From JAWVFM01 sp963841455 (GTDB lineage: Bacteria > Actinomycetota > Thermoleophilia > Solirubrobacterales > 70-9): 64,000 bases of DNA. The notes beneath the pieces were generated by a model. The model was not told the origin of the DNA and did no database searches. It saw only the letters and a list, made by a program, of their open reading frames with translations. The stretch is from positions 4,678-68,677 of the forward strand of contig CAWJCU010000010.1 in NCBI GenBank assembly GCA_963841455.1, read 5' to 3'. Both the position numbers and the translations under genes were made by a program. Positions 33,502-44,716 of this stretch are shown in pieces (position 1 is the stretch's first letter; each line of letters begins with the position of its first letter).

Positions 33502-34657
33502 CGCCCTCGCTGTAGGAATGGGCTCCCGCGCCGGCGAGGCGGCCCCCCTCGACGATCAGGTACTCGTCGCGGAGCGGGCTGCCGGCGAACCAGCGTTCCA
33601 GGATCTCGCGCGTGCCGGCCGCATAGCGGGCCTGCGCGGAGAGGGTGGTGCCGGAGATGTGCGGCGTCATCCCGTGGTGCGGCATCGAGCGCCACGGATG
33701 GTCCTTGGGCGCCGGCTGGGGGAACCAGACGTCGCCCGCGTAACCCGCGAGCTGACCTGACTCGAGCGCGCGAGCCACCGCGTCGCGGTCGCAGATCTTG
33801 CCGCGAGCGGTGTTGACGAGGTAGGCGCCGCGCTTCATCCGCGACAGCATCGCCTCGTCGAAGAGGTTCTCCGTCTCTGGGTGAAGCGGCGCGTTGATCG
33901 TGACGACGTCGCAGTGCTGGACCATCTCGGCCGCTGATTCGTGGAAGGTCACTCCGAGCTCCGCCTCGACCTCCGCGGGCAGGCGGTGACGATCCGTGTA
34001 GTGAAGGCCCATGTCGAACGGCTTGAGGCGCCGCAGGACGGCGGAGCCGATCCGGCCCGCGGCGACCGTGCCGACCTGCATCCCCTCGACGTCGTAGGAG
34101 CGGGCGGCGCAGTCGGCGATGTTCCAGCCGCCCGCGACCACCTGCTGGTAGGACGGGATGTAGTTGCGCACGAGCCCGAGGATCATCATCACCACGTGCT
34201 CGGAGACGCTGATCGAGTTGCAGTACGTGACCTCCGCCACCGTGATGCCGGCGTCGATCGCGGCCTGTAGGTCGACGTGGTCCGAGCCGACGCCGGCGGT
34301 GATCGCGAGCTTCAGGTTGGGCGCCTTGGCGATCCGCTCGGCCGTGAGGTAGGCCGGCCAAAACGGCTGCGAGATCACCACCTCGGCCTCCGGCAGACGC
34401 CGCTCGAACTCGGAGTCCGCTCCGTCCTTGTCGGCCGTGACGATCAGCGTGTGTCCGCCTGCCTCCAGGAACGGCCGCAGCCCGAGCTCGCCTGACACGC
34501 AGCCGAGGAGCTCCCCCGGGTTGAAGTCGATCGCGTCGGGTGTCGGCGTCGTCTGGCCGTCGGGGTACGAGGTGATCTCGGGGATCCCGTCGCGCGGGTA
34601 CGCGGGTGGGAACCCGTCAACAGGGTCGTCGTAGAGAACGCACAGGATGGTCGCCAC
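33455..34657 (-). CDS. fdh: NAD-dependent formate dehydrogenase
   Basis: A 400-residue D-2-hydroxyacid-dehydrogenase-fold enzyme oxidising formate to CO2 with NAD. Its length and the N-terminal formate-dehydrogenase extension fit the family. Key features seen: AITAGVGSDHVDLQAA, TYCNSISVSEHVV with the catalytic Asn, GRIGSAVLRRLKPFD, then YTDRHRLP whose Asp favours NAD, TARGKICDRDA with catalytic Arg, GDVWFPQPAPKDHPWR with Gln, and TPHISGTTLSAQ with the catalytic His. ATG at 34657. It diverges from the DUF2855 gene by 57 bp. The MFS gene overlaps its 3' end. It would supply NADH from one-carbon waste. Confidence 0.92.
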   Translation of the reverse strand: MATILCVLYDDPVDGFPPAYPRDGIPEITSYPDGQTTPTPDAIDFNPGELLGCVSGELGLRPFLEAGGHTLIVTADKDGADSEFERRLPEAEVVISQPFWPAYLTAERIAKAPNLKLAITAGVGSDHVDLQAAIDAGITVAEVTYCNSISVSEHVVMMILGLVRNYIPSYQQVVAGGWNIADCAARSYDVEGMQVGTVAAGRIGSAVLRRLKPFDMGLHYTDRHRLPAEVEAELGVTFHESAAEMVQHCDVVTINAPLHPETENLFDEAMLSRMKRGAYLVNTARGKICDRDAVARALESGQLAGYAGDVWFPQPAPKDHPWRSMPHHGMTPHISGTTLSAQARYAAGTREILERWFAGSPLRDEYLIVEGGRLAGAGAHSYSEGDATGGSEEASRFTSA

Positions 34658-34714
34658 TGGTCTCTCCTCCTTGGGTCGCGGCGATTATCGTCGGCGTGAG
34701 AGCATGCTGACCTC

Positions 34715-35787
34715 ATGACCGACTTCCTCGTCATGCGCAAGGACCTCCGCGAGTCCCGGATCGACGAAGCGGGCGCTCCCGAGGCGGGGTCCGGCGAGGC
34801 GCTGCTGCGGGTCGACAGCTTCGGCCTCACCGCCAACAACATCACCTATGGCGTCTTCGGTGACGCGATGAACTACTGGGACTTCTTCCCGGTCGAGGCC
34901 GAGGGCTGGGGCCGCGTCCCGATGTGGGGCTTCGCCGAGGTCGACCGAGAGCGACGCCGAGGGCGTCGAGGAGGGCACCCGCGTCTACGGGTACCTGCCG
35001 CCCTCCTCGCACCTCGTGGTGACGCCCGCCGACGCAGACGATCGGGGCTTCGTCGACGCGGCGCCACATCGCGCCGCCCTTCCCTCCGCCTACCAGCGCT
35101 ACCTCGCGACGGGCACCGATCCGTTCTACCGCGACGACACCGAGGAGCTCCAGATGCTCCTGCGGCCGCTCTTTTTCACGTCGTTCCTGATCGACGACCA
35201 GCTCGACGACGACGGGCTCGCCGACGAAGGGGCCGGTAATGATCTCGAGCGCCTCGAGCAAGACGTCGATCGGCGCCGCCTTCCTACTCGCCCAGCGCGA
35301 GGGGGTGGAGCTCGTCGGCCTGACCTCCCGGCGAAGCGCCGAGTTCGTCGAGGGCCTGGGCATCTACGACCGCACGGTCGTCTACGCGGACATCGGCTCG
35401 CTGGACGCGGGCCCGGCCACCTTCGTCGATGTGGCGGGCGACGGAGATGTTCGACGGGCGGTCCACGAGCGCTTCGGCGACGAGCTCGCGCACAGCATGG
35501 CCGTGGGCGCCACCCACTGGGAGGAGATGGGCGCGGGGGCCGGCGAGCTGCCCGGCCCGGCGCCGGCGTTCTTCTTCGCGCCGGACCGCGTCGTCAAGCG
35601 ATCCGAGGACTGGGGCCGGGCGGGTCTCGAGACCCGGGTCGCCGACGCATGGCATCCGTTCTGCGAGTGGGTCGCGGGCTGGCTCGACGTGCGGAGGGGC
35701 GAGGGGTTCGACGCGGTCCGGGCCGCCTACCTCGACGTGCTCGAGGGCAGGGTCGACCCGAAGACCGCGCACGTCCTCACGCTCTAG
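34715..35787 (+). pseudogene. DUF2855 family protein, two frameshifts
   Basis: About 355 residues matching the quinone-oxidoreductase-like DUF2855 family: FGLTANNITYGVFGDAMNYW and FPVEAEGWGRVPMWGFAEV at the start, then YGYLPPSSHLVVTP, LLRPLFFTSFLIDDQL, SSASSKTSIGAAFLL and ATHWEEMGAG. The frame shifts near 34945 and again near 35236. The three pieces join without loss, and the C-terminus LDVLEGRVDPKTAHVLTL ends at 35787. Each break needs one to a few bases, so sequence errors are likely. Function unknown. It diverges from fdh and precedes a P450 gene. Confidence 0.75.
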
Positions 35788-35900
35788 GAAGGCGGGAAAG
35801 GCGACCTCCCGGTCACGGCCCGGGGGTATCCCGGTCACCGCTTGGGGTGAGCAACGTCACACAAACCTCGACATCAAATCGTGTAACAATGAAAGGCGCA

Positions 35901-37325
35901 ATGACCGTCGTCGCTGACGCTCCAGCCACCGAGGAGACCGGCGCAGGCGAGCTGGTCGGCCAGGCACCGCCCTCCCCCGCCGGCCCGATCGAGCCCGACG
36001 ATCTCGCCTCGCTTCCCACGCCACCCACCATCCCGCTGCCGCGCCTCGTTCAGGTGCTGAGGTTCAACCAACGGCAGATCGAATTCGTCTTCAGGGCCCG
36101 TCGCGAGCTCGGCGAGGTCTTCCGAATGCGCGGCGTCGTGCCGGGTCGACCCGTGGTCACCTCGCACCCCGATCACGTCAAGTCGCTCTTCACCGCGAAA
36201 CCGGAGCAGGCGCCGTCGCTCACCGGCGAGTCGCCGCTGCGGCCGATCGTGGGCCCGAACTCCACGCTGACCGCAGTCGGCGAGCGCCACATGCGCCAGC
36301 GCAAGCTCCTCCTGCCGTCCTTCCACGGCGAGGCGATCGCGAAGTACGCGCAGATGATCACCGAGGCGGCCGAGCGGGAGATCGACACCTGGCCCGTCGG
36401 CGCGCCATTCGCCCTCGCGCCCAGGATGCAGGCGATCACCCTCGACGTGATCATGGCCGGGATCTTCGGCATCGAGGGGCGCCCGGCCTTCGGCACGCCC
36501 GAGTACGGGTTGCGCCTCGCCACCAAGCATCTCGTCGCGGCGTCGACCCTCCCGGTCGCCCAGCTCGGCGAGCTGATGAACATCGGTCGCGACGAACCGG
36601 TCGGGCTCACGAAGGCAGGGCTCGCGATCCTCGACAAGCCGACCTATGCCGTGATCTCGTCGCGGCGGCGAGCCGACGACCTCGACGAGCGCCGCGACAT
36701 CCTCTCGCTGCTCCTTCAGGCGCGCACAGAGGACGGCGAGGCGCTGACCGACAAGGAGCTTCGCGACGAACTGCTCACTCTCGTCCTCGCCGGCCACGAG
36801 ACGACGGCGAACTCGCTGGCTTGGACCTGGGAGCGGCTCGTCCGCTTCCCGGACGCCAAGGAGCGCCTCGTCGAGGCCGTGCGATCGGACGAGCACGCCG
36901 AGGAGGTCGTCGAGGCGACGATCACGGAGGGCATGCGCTCTCGCCCCGTGATCCCGATGATCGGCCGGCGGGTCATGGTGCCCTGGCGCCTCGGCGAGTA
37001 TGGGGTGCCCGCGGACACGCCGGTGACGATGAGCATCCTGCTTATCCACCACCGCGAGGACGTCTACCCCGATCCCTTCGCCTTCCGGCCCGAGCGCTGG
37101 CTCGACCAGAAGCCCGGTACCTACGAGTGGATCCCGTTCGGCGGGGGAATCCGCCGATGCTTGGGCGCCGCCCTGGCGATGGCGGAGCAGCGCGTGGTCC
37201 TGGCCTCGATGGCCCGGCGCCTCGACATCGAGGCCTCGGACCCCGAGCCCGAGCACGCCGTGCATCGCAACGTCACGATGATCCCCTCGCTCGGTGCGCG
37301 AGTGGTGGTCACGTCGCGGCTCTAG
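35901..37325 (+). CDS. cytochrome P450
   Basis: About 474 residues. The N-terminal 40 are Pro/Ala-rich and soluble, so the enzyme is cytoplasmic. The I-helix is LVLAGHETTANSLAW, the ExxR helix is ITEGMRSRPVIPMIGRR, the PERF-like segment is FRPERWLDQ and the haem loop is FGGGIRRCLGAALA with the Cys ligand. The length and motif order resemble CYP102/CYP110-like single-domain bacterial P450s. The ATG at 35901 has AAAGG five bases upstream, and an ATG at 35889 is also in frame. The TAG at 37323-37325 is followed in the same frame by an SRPBCC protein. No ferredoxin or reductase gene is near. Confidence 0.92.
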   Translation: MTVVADAPATEETGAGELVGQAPPSPAGPIEPDDLASLPTPPTIPLPRLVQVLRFNQRQIEFVFRARRELGEVFRMRGVVPGRPVVTSHPDHVKSLFTAKPEQAPSLTGESPLRPIVGPNSTLTAVGERHMRQRKLLLPSFHGEAIAKYAQMITEAAEREIDTWPVGAPFALAPRMQAITLDVIMAGIFGIEGRPAFGTPEYGLRLATKHLVAASTLPVAQLGELMNIGRDEPVGLTKAGLAILDKPTYAVISSRRRADDLDERRDILSLLLQARTEDGEALTDKELRDELLTLVLAGHETTANSLAWTWERLVRFPDAKERLVEAVRSDEHAEEVVEATITEGMRSRPVIPMIGRRVMVPWRLGEYGVPADTPVTMSILLIHHREDVYPDPFAFRPERWLDQKPGTYEWIPFGGGIRRCLGAALAMAEQRVVLASMARRLDIEASDPEPEHAVHRNVTMIPSLGARVVVTSRL

Positions 37326-37340
37326 AGTCGCGACATCCCA

Positions 37341-37775
37341 GTCGACGTTCGCACGGAGATCGAGATCGACCGCCCTCGCACCGAGGTCGCCGCGTACGCC
37401 GCGGACCCGGATCGAGCGCCGGAGTGGTACGCGAACATCGAGTCGGTCGAATGGCGTACGACGAGGCCTTTTGCGGTCGGCTCGAGGGTCGAGTTCGTCG
37501 CCCATTTCCTCGGCCGGCGCCTCGTCTACACCTATGAGATCCGGGAGCTGGTTCCAGGCGAGCGCCTCGTGATGAGCACCGAGGAGGGCCCGTTCCCGAT
37601 GGAGACGAGCTACGAGTGGGAGGACGCGACGGGCGGCACGCGCATGCGGCTCCGCAACCGCGGCGAGCCAGCGGGCTTCTCGAAGCTGGCGGCTCCGGCG
37701 ATGGCCGCGGCGATGAGGCGCGCCAACCGCAAGGACCTCGAGAAGCTGAAGAGCTTGCTCGAGGCCTCGCGTTGA
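37341..37775 (+). CDS. SRPBCC (polyketide cyclase/START-like) protein lacking a start codon
   Basis: About 145 residues with the SRPBCC pattern: VRTEIEIDRPRTEVAAYAAD, WYANIESVEWRT, VGSRVEFVAHFLGRRLVYTY, EIRELVPGERLVM and a C-terminal helix (MAAAMRRANRKDLEKLKSLL). The family binds small hydrophobic ligands. The reading frame is the same as that of the P450, separated only by its TAG. Between that stop and codon 77 of the fold (37569) there is no ATG, GTG or TTG. Either the start is non-standard, the P450 stop is read through, or a base in the start codon (GTC at 37341 where GTG is expected) is wrong or mutated. Confidence 0.7.
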   Translation, partial: VDVRTEIEIDRPRTEVAAYAADPDRAPEWYANIESVEWRTTRPFAVGSRVEFVAHFLGRRLVYTYEIRELVPGERLVMSTEEGPFPMETSYEWEDATGGTRMRLRNRGEPAGFSKLAAPAMAAAMRRANRKDLEKLKSLLEASR

Positions 37776-38193
37776 AGAGTGGAGACGGCGGCATCGAAGC
37801 CGCGTCCTCGGTCGCGTAACGATCGGCGTCTACAGGCTTATCCGGCGCTTGATCTCGCCTTCCGGGTCCGCGCCGGCGGGTGAATCCGGAAGACCGAGCC
37901 CCCTGGTGATGTCCCCTGGCGGCGAGGGCGAACCGCTTCGGGTGAGCCCGCTGTTGAAGCCGGTGCCCCTCCCCACGGGCCGGGAGGGCCGACTCCTCAC
38001 CTACTTAGATCTAACTAAGCGGCGAGGGCGAACTCATGGTCCGCACTTATTCATTTCCCGGGTTTTACGAGGCCACCGGGAACCTCGGCCTGCAACCGTT
38101 CGCACGAGTCGACCAAGTCGAAACCAATTCGTCCCCGTGCTATGTGCAATGAAGTCTAGCCCCGTGAGACTACATTTACTGAAGCATTGGACG
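37776..38193. other. intergenic stretch with spaced direct repeats and a possible small ORF
   Basis: About 418 bp with visibly lower GC than its surroundings after 38000. A 15-base direct repeat (GCGGCGAGGGCGAAC) occurs at 37919 and again at 38019, exactly 100 bp apart. Next to the second copy is the palindrome TTAGATCTAA (38004-38017 region). A 38-residue ORF starts at an ATG at 38036, with GAGGG eight bases upstream, and ends at 38152. It reads MVRTYSFPGFYEATGNLGL onward and resembles nothing I know. The protease ORF is also open through here without a good start. Confidence 0.4.
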
Positions 38194-39087
38194 ATGGCGG
38201 AGATGGCTGAAAGCGCAACGGACAACTTGCGGACGCCTTCGGCGTCCTTACACGCTGCTCTCCGAGCTAAAGCTCCGAGCAATACACCCCTCGACTACGG
38301 GCCGATTCAACCCGGGTCGGGTCGCGGGCGCAAGCTCCGCGAGCGCGCGGCCGGCATCGGCGCCGGGCTCGTCGCCCTCATCGCCAAGGGCAAGACGCTT
38401 CTGCTCCTGCTCCCGAAGGTGAAGCTGCTCGCCACCTTCGGCTCGGCCTTCGTCTCGATCGCCGCGTACGCGCTGCTGTGGGGCTGGGCGTTCGCCGCCG
38501 GCTTCGTGGCCCTCCTGTTCCTGCACGAGCTTGGCCACGTCATCCAGCTTCGCCGCGAGGGCGTGAAGGCGTCGGCGCCGATGTTCATCCCGTTCCTCGG
38601 CGCCGTGATCACCGCCCGATCGATGGGCGACGACGCGGCCGCCGAGGCGCGCGTGGGCCTTGCGGGACCGATCCTCGGCGCGCTCGCCTCGCTCGTCCCG
38701 CTCGCGATCTGGCTCGCCACCGGCTCCGACTTCTGGCGGGCGCTTGCCTACGTCGGCTTCTTCCTCAACCTCTTCAACCTCCTCCCCGTCCTGCCGCTCG
38801 ACGGCGGCCGGGCGATGGCGGCGCTGTCGCCCGCGATCTGGCTCGTCGGCCTCGTCGCGCTGGTGGCGATTGCGATCGCCTTCCCGAACCCGATCCTCTT
38901 CCTCATCCTCATCTTCGGCGGGGTCGAGAGCTGGCGGCGGTGGCGCACGCGCAACACGCCACAGGCTCGGGCCTACCACGCCATCCCGGCGCGCACGCGC
39001 GCCCTCGTCGCGGTCACCTACCTCGGCCTCGCCGCCGCGCTCGGCGTCGGCGTAGCCGAGACGTTCTTCGCGCGCGGCATCGGGTAG
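38194..39087 (+). CDS. site-2 protease family (M50) membrane metalloprotease
   Basis: From an ATG at 38194 (another at 38203) about 297 residues. The catalytic motif LLFLHELGHVIQLRREG gives HExxH, and NLLPVLPLDGGRAMAAL gives the third ligand Asp. Five to six hydrophobic helices surround them. The start is uncertain: residues 10-30 are encoded by copy B of the two-hairpin repeat, while family-like sequence begins near GRGRKLRERAAGIGAGLVAL. The frame is open further upstream to 37849 but without support. S2P proteases cleave membrane-bound regulators. The substrate here is unknown. The oxidoreductase gene follows 11 bp downstream. Confidence 0.8.
   Translation: MAEMAESATDNLRTPSASLHAALRAKAPSNTPLDYGPIQPGSGRGRKLRERAAGIGAGLVALIAKGKTLLLLLPKVKLLATFGSAFVSIAAYALLWGWAFAAGFVALLFLHELGHVIQLRREGVKASAPMFIPFLGAVITARSMGDDAAAEARVGLAGPILGALASLVPLAIWLATGSDFWRALAYVGFFLNLFNLLPVLPLDGGRAMAALSPAIWLVGLVALVAIAIAFPNPILFLILIFGGVESWRRWRTRNTPQARAYHAIPARTRALVAVTYLGLAAALGVGVAETFFARGIG
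38224..38280 (+). repeat. two-hairpin dispersed repeat, copy B
   Basis: 57 bp, 84% identical to copy A at 25949-26005. Hairpin 1 (38231-38247) is GGACGC-CTTCG-GCGTCC. Hairpin 2 (38260-38279) is CTCCGAGC-TAAA-GCTCCGAG with one C-C mismatch. The copy lies in frame in the N-terminal part of the protease ORF. Confidence 0.8.
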
Positions 39088-39098
39088 AGATCCACGCG

Positions 39099-40469
39099 AT
39101 GGCGGGGCGCGAGTTCGACGTCGTGGTCCTCGGCGCCGGCTCATCCGGCGAGGTTTGCGCCGGCAGGATCGCGGCCGGGGGGCTCGAGGTCGCGATCGTC
39201 GAGGCCGATCTGGTCGGGGGCGAGTGCTCCTACTACGCCTGCATGCCCTCGAAGGCGCTCCTGCGGCCGGCCGAGGCGCTGGCCGAGACGTCGCGCGTCG
39301 GCGGCGCGGCCGAGCGCCTCGAGGGCGCCGACCCAGATCCCCGCGCCACGCTCGTGCGCCGCGACGAGGTGATCTCCCACCGCGACGACTCCGGCCAGCT
39401 TCCGTGGCTTCAAGACCGCGGGATCGAGCTGTTCCGGGGCAAGGGCGCGATCGAGGGTGAGCGGCGGGTGCGCGTGGGCCAGGGTGTCCTCACCGCCCGC
39501 AAGGCGGTGGTTGTCGCCACCGGCTCGACGGCCGCGGTTCCCGCCATCGACGGCCTCGCCGAGGTCGCACCGTGGACCCCGCGCGAGGCCACCACCGCCG
39601 AGGAGGTTCCGGACTCCCTCGGGATTCTCGGCGGCGGCGCGGTTGGCGTCGAGATGGCCCAGGCGTGGAGCTCGCTCGGCGCCCGGGTGACGCTGATCGA
39701 GGCGGCGGAGCGCATCCTCGCCGGCGAGGAGCCGTTCGCGAGCGAGCAGGTGGCGGACGGCCTTCGCAAGGCTGGAGTGGACCTGCGCGAGGGGGCGAAG
39801 GCCTCGGCCGCGCGTCGCGGGGACGGCGACATCACGGTCGAGCTCGAGCGCGGCGAGGAGGTGGATGTCTCCCAGCTTCTCGTCGCCGTCGGCCGCAGGG
39901 CACGCGTCGAGGGCATCGGCCTCGAGTCGGTCGGGATCGAGCCCGACGGCTATCTGGACACGAACGACCAGCTTCAGGTCGCAGGCCACGACTGGCTCTA
40001 CGCGGTGGGCGACGTCAACGGCCGGGCCCTCCTCACCCATATGGGCAAGTACCAGGCGCGAATCGCCGGCGACCACATTCTCGGCAATGAGGTCGCGGCC
40101 GTCGCCGAAGCCGCCGGTTCCCCCCGCGTCGTCTTCACCATGCCCTCGGTGGCCGCCGTCGGCCACACCCTGTCGGCGGCTCGCGAGGCCGGCATCGACG
40201 CGCGAGCCGTCGACGTCGAGACCTCAGCGACCGCCGGGGCCAGCTTCCACGGGCGCGACGAGCCCGGGACCACGAGGCTCGTCATCGACGAGGACCGGCT
40301 GGTCGTGGTCGGCGCGACGTTCGTTGGTCCGGAGACGGCGGACTTCCTGCACGCGGCGACCATCGCCGTCACCGGTGACGTGCCGCTCGATCGCCTCTGG
40401 CATGCCGTGCCGACCTTTCCGACGCGGAGCGAGGTTTGGCTGAAGCTGATGGAGGAGTACGGCCTGTAG
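39099..40469 (+). CDS. class I pyridine-nucleotide-disulfide oxidoreductase
   Basis: A 456-residue FAD/NAD(P) oxidoreductase of the lipoamide dehydrogenase/mercuric reductase/mycothione reductase group. The FAD motif is VVVLGAGSSGEVCAGRIA. The redox pair is in GGECSYYACMPSKALLRP (CxxxxC). The NAD(P) motif is LGILGGGAVGVEMAQAW, and YAVGDVNGRALLTHMGKYQ is the second FAD motif. The C-terminal catalytic His-Glu pair of true lipoamide dehydrogenases is replaced by WHAVPTFPTRSEVW, so the disulfide substrate is open. ATG at 39099, 11 bp after the protease gene. It ends next to the convergent helix-hairpin-helix gene. Confidence 0.85.
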   Translation: MAGREFDVVVLGAGSSGEVCAGRIAAGGLEVAIVEADLVGGECSYYACMPSKALLRPAEALAETSRVGGAAERLEGADPDPRATLVRRDEVISHRDDSGQLPWLQDRGIELFRGKGAIEGERRVRVGQGVLTARKAVVVATGSTAAVPAIDGLAEVAPWTPREATTAEEVPDSLGILGGGAVGVEMAQAWSSLGARVTLIEAAERILAGEEPFASEQVADGLRKAGVDLREGAKASAARRGDGDITVELERGEEVDVSQLLVAVGRRARVEGIGLESVGIEPDGYLDTNDQLQVAGHDWLYAVGDVNGRALLTHMGKYQARIAGDHILGNEVAAVAEAAGSPRVVFTMPSVAAVGHTLSAAREAGIDARAVDVETSATAGASFHGRDEPGTTRLVIDEDRLVVVGATFVGPETADFLHAATIAVTGDVPLDRLWHAVPTFPTRSEVWLKLMEEYGL

Positions 40470-42327
<1,858 letters not shown>

Positions 42328-42393
42328 CCGGGCCATTATCGTGGCATGGGCGGGCCGGCGGCGGAGTGCCGCCGACCGATTGAAAGCCCGCGT

Positions 42394-42870
42394 TCACCCT
42401 CCCCGGCGCCGGAGCTCGCGGTCGATCTCCCGTCGCATGTCGCGGTCGCGCATCTCGCGCCGGCGGTCGCGGCCCTCCTTGTTCCTCGCCAGGGCGAGCT
42501 CGACCTTCGCCCAGGGGCCCTTGAAGTAGATCCGGGTCGGCACGAGCGTGAGGCCGCGCTGGGACGTGCGCCCGAGCAGGCGCTCGATCTCCGCACGATG
42601 GAGGAGCAGCTTGCGCGGGCGCTCCGGCTCGTGGTTCTGCGTGCTCGCCGGCGCGTAGGGCGGGATGTGCAGGCCCCGCAGCCACACCTCGCCCCCGTCG
42701 ACGGTCGCGTAAGCGTCGGCGATCTGCGCCCTTCCCTCCCGCAGCGACTTCACCTCGCTGCCCACCAGCTCGATGCCGCACTCGAGGCGCTCGAGGAACT
42801 CGAACTTGTGGCCCGCCCTGCGGTTGGTCGCGACATCGCCCGAGGCCGGCTTTCTCGGCTTCTTCGCCAT
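42394..42870 (-). CDS. smpB: SsrA-binding protein SmpB
   Basis: A 158-residue SmpB, the partner of tmRNA in rescuing stalled ribosomes. Typical features: DVATNRRAGHKFEFLERLECGIELVGSEVKSLREGRAQIADAYA, GLHIPPYAP, RKLLLHRAEIERLLG and LVPTRIYFKGPWAKVELALARNK, then the basic tail (RRREMRDRDMRREIDRELRR) that becomes helical in the decoding site. ATG at 42870, seven bases after the rnr stop, so the two are co-transcribed. No tmRNA gene is visible in the window. Confidence 0.96.
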   Translation of the reverse strand: MAKKPRKPASGDVATNRRAGHKFEFLERLECGIELVGSEVKSLREGRAQIADAYATVDGGEVWLRGLHIPPYAPASTQNHEPERPRKLLLHRAEIERLLGRTSQRGLTLVPTRIYFKGPWAKVELALARNKEGRDRRREMRDRDMRREIDRELRRRGG

Positions 42871-42876
42871 CAGCGC

Positions 42877-44716
42877 TTATCGCTCCCGCCGGCGGCGTCC
42901 GGCCCGGGCCCGGCTCGCGCGCGAACCCTTCGGTGGCCTGCGGCGAGGGGGCCGGGTCCGCTGCTTGCCTCGGTCCGCGGTCCTGGTTTCGGCCGTCAGG
43001 TCCACCCGCCCGCGCGCAGCCTCGATGGAGTCCACGCCCACCGCAGACCGGGTCACCGAGCCTGATCGCCGTGCCGCTGCGCCGTCCGACGATCGCGGTC
43101 TCGGTCTCGTTGAGGTCGAAGCGCTCGCCGGGGAGACGGCGCGCGGGCAGGAACCCCTCGTACACGTCGCCGAGCTTGCCGCCAAAGCGCACGAACGCTC
43201 CCGCGCCGACGACTCCCGACACCTCGCCGTCGAAGCGAACGCCCCAGCCCCCTTCCCGCAGCTCGCGCTCCAGGAGATAGCACGAGCACACCTTGTCGGC
43301 CCTGCGCTCGGTGGCCATCGCCTCGCGCTCGCGCTCGGAGCTGTGCACGGCGACATCGGCGACGTTCGCGCGCTCAGGCGCCGACTCGCCGGCGCCGATC
43401 AACGACAGCAGCGCGCGATGAGCCACAAGGTCCGGATAGCGACGGATCGGCGACGTGAAGTGGGAGTACGCGGCGCTTCCGAGGCCGGCGTGGCCGAGGT
43501 TTCGCGGGCTGTAGTACGCCTGCTTCAGCGAGCGCAGCACGAGGCCAGCGTAGGCGTCGCGCCCGTGCTTGCGTCTGCGCGCCTCTCGCGCGACGAGGCG
43601 GCTGATCTCCCCCACCAGCTCGGCCGCCCGGCTCGGGCCAAGGCTCTCGGGAAGGGGCGGCGTGGGTATGTCGAGCGAGGCGAGCTGCGCAACCAAGCGC
43701 TCGACCCGCGCTGGATCGGGGCGCTCGTGGACGCGGTAGAGGGTCGCGACCTTTCGCCGCTCGCAGAGCTCGGCGACCTGCTCGTTGGTGAGGATCATCA
43801 GGTGCTCGATCAGGCGGTGCGCCTCCGTTTGGGCGACCGATTTCGCTCTCACGACGGCGCCGTCGGAGTCGAAGTTGAACTCGGGCTCGAACGACTCGAT
43901 CTCCAGGGAGCCGACGCGACGGCGATCGGCCAGCGCCGCGGCCGCCCTCCTCGCGAGCGCAAGCGGCTCGGCGACAGCCGCGGGAGCGGCCTCTCGCCCG
44001 TCGAAGACCCGATCGAGCTGGTCGTAGTCGAGGCGCTCGTCCGAGCGGATGCGGGTCCGCTCGAAGCTGGCCGACCTCGGAACGCCGTCGGGACCCACGA
44101 CGATCTGCGCGGTCACCGCCAAGCGCTCCACCCCCGGCGCGAGGCTGCACGCATCGTCGGAAAGCGATCCCGGCAGCATCGGCTCGACCGTGCCCGGGAC
44201 GTACGTGCTCGTCGCACGGCGAAGGGCCTCGGCCTCGAGCCGCGAGCCGGGTCGCACGTGGGCCGCCACGTCCGCGATGTGGATGAAGAGACGGGTGTCG
44301 TCCCCGTCGACCTCGGCGGAGACCGCGTCGTCGAAATCCCGAGCGGTTGCTGGGTCGACGGTGAACGTGGGGAGCGCGGTGAGGTCGCGCCTCGCTGCGC
44401 CAATGTCGGCCCCGCGCGAGGCGCTTCTGGCCGCCTCGTCGGTGACGACCCGCCGGAAGCCGCGGTCCGACCCGCCGTCCCAAAGCAGGGCGGCGATGAC
44501 CTCGCGTGGCACGTCGGCGCGGCCCAGCGTTCGCAGTGCGCGCGCCCCGCCGGGCCCGAAGTCGACCAGCGCGAGGTCGCCCTCGCAAACGTCCGCGGAC
44601 CCTCGCGCAAGCGGCGCGCCAGGTGCCCTCTCGAAGAGCGGCTCGGCCTCGCGAAAGCGCCCGCGCCCCGAGATCGCGGCGACGCGCCGCCCGAGGCCCC
44701 TCCCTCGTCCGTTCAC
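42877..44716 (-). pseudogene. rnr: RNase R/RNase II family exoribonuclease, one frameshift
   Basis: About 610 residues with the RNB catalytic domain: FTVDPATARDFDDAVSAEVD with the metal-binding Asp cluster, FIHIADVAAHV, YVPGTVEPMLPGSLSDDACSL, AYSHFTSPIRRYPDLVAHR and an S1-like end (GVVGAGAFVRFGGKLGDVYEG). The frame breaks near 43045, where an extra T follows GACCCGGTC. The next frame continues AVGVDSIEAARGRVDLTAET to a basic tail ending at 42877. GTG start at 44716 overlaps the S41 protease stop (GTGA). The N-terminus is short for RNase R and lacks obvious cold-shock domains. It lies just upstream of smpB, and RNase R is known to act with SmpB-tmRNA. Confidence 0.85.
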
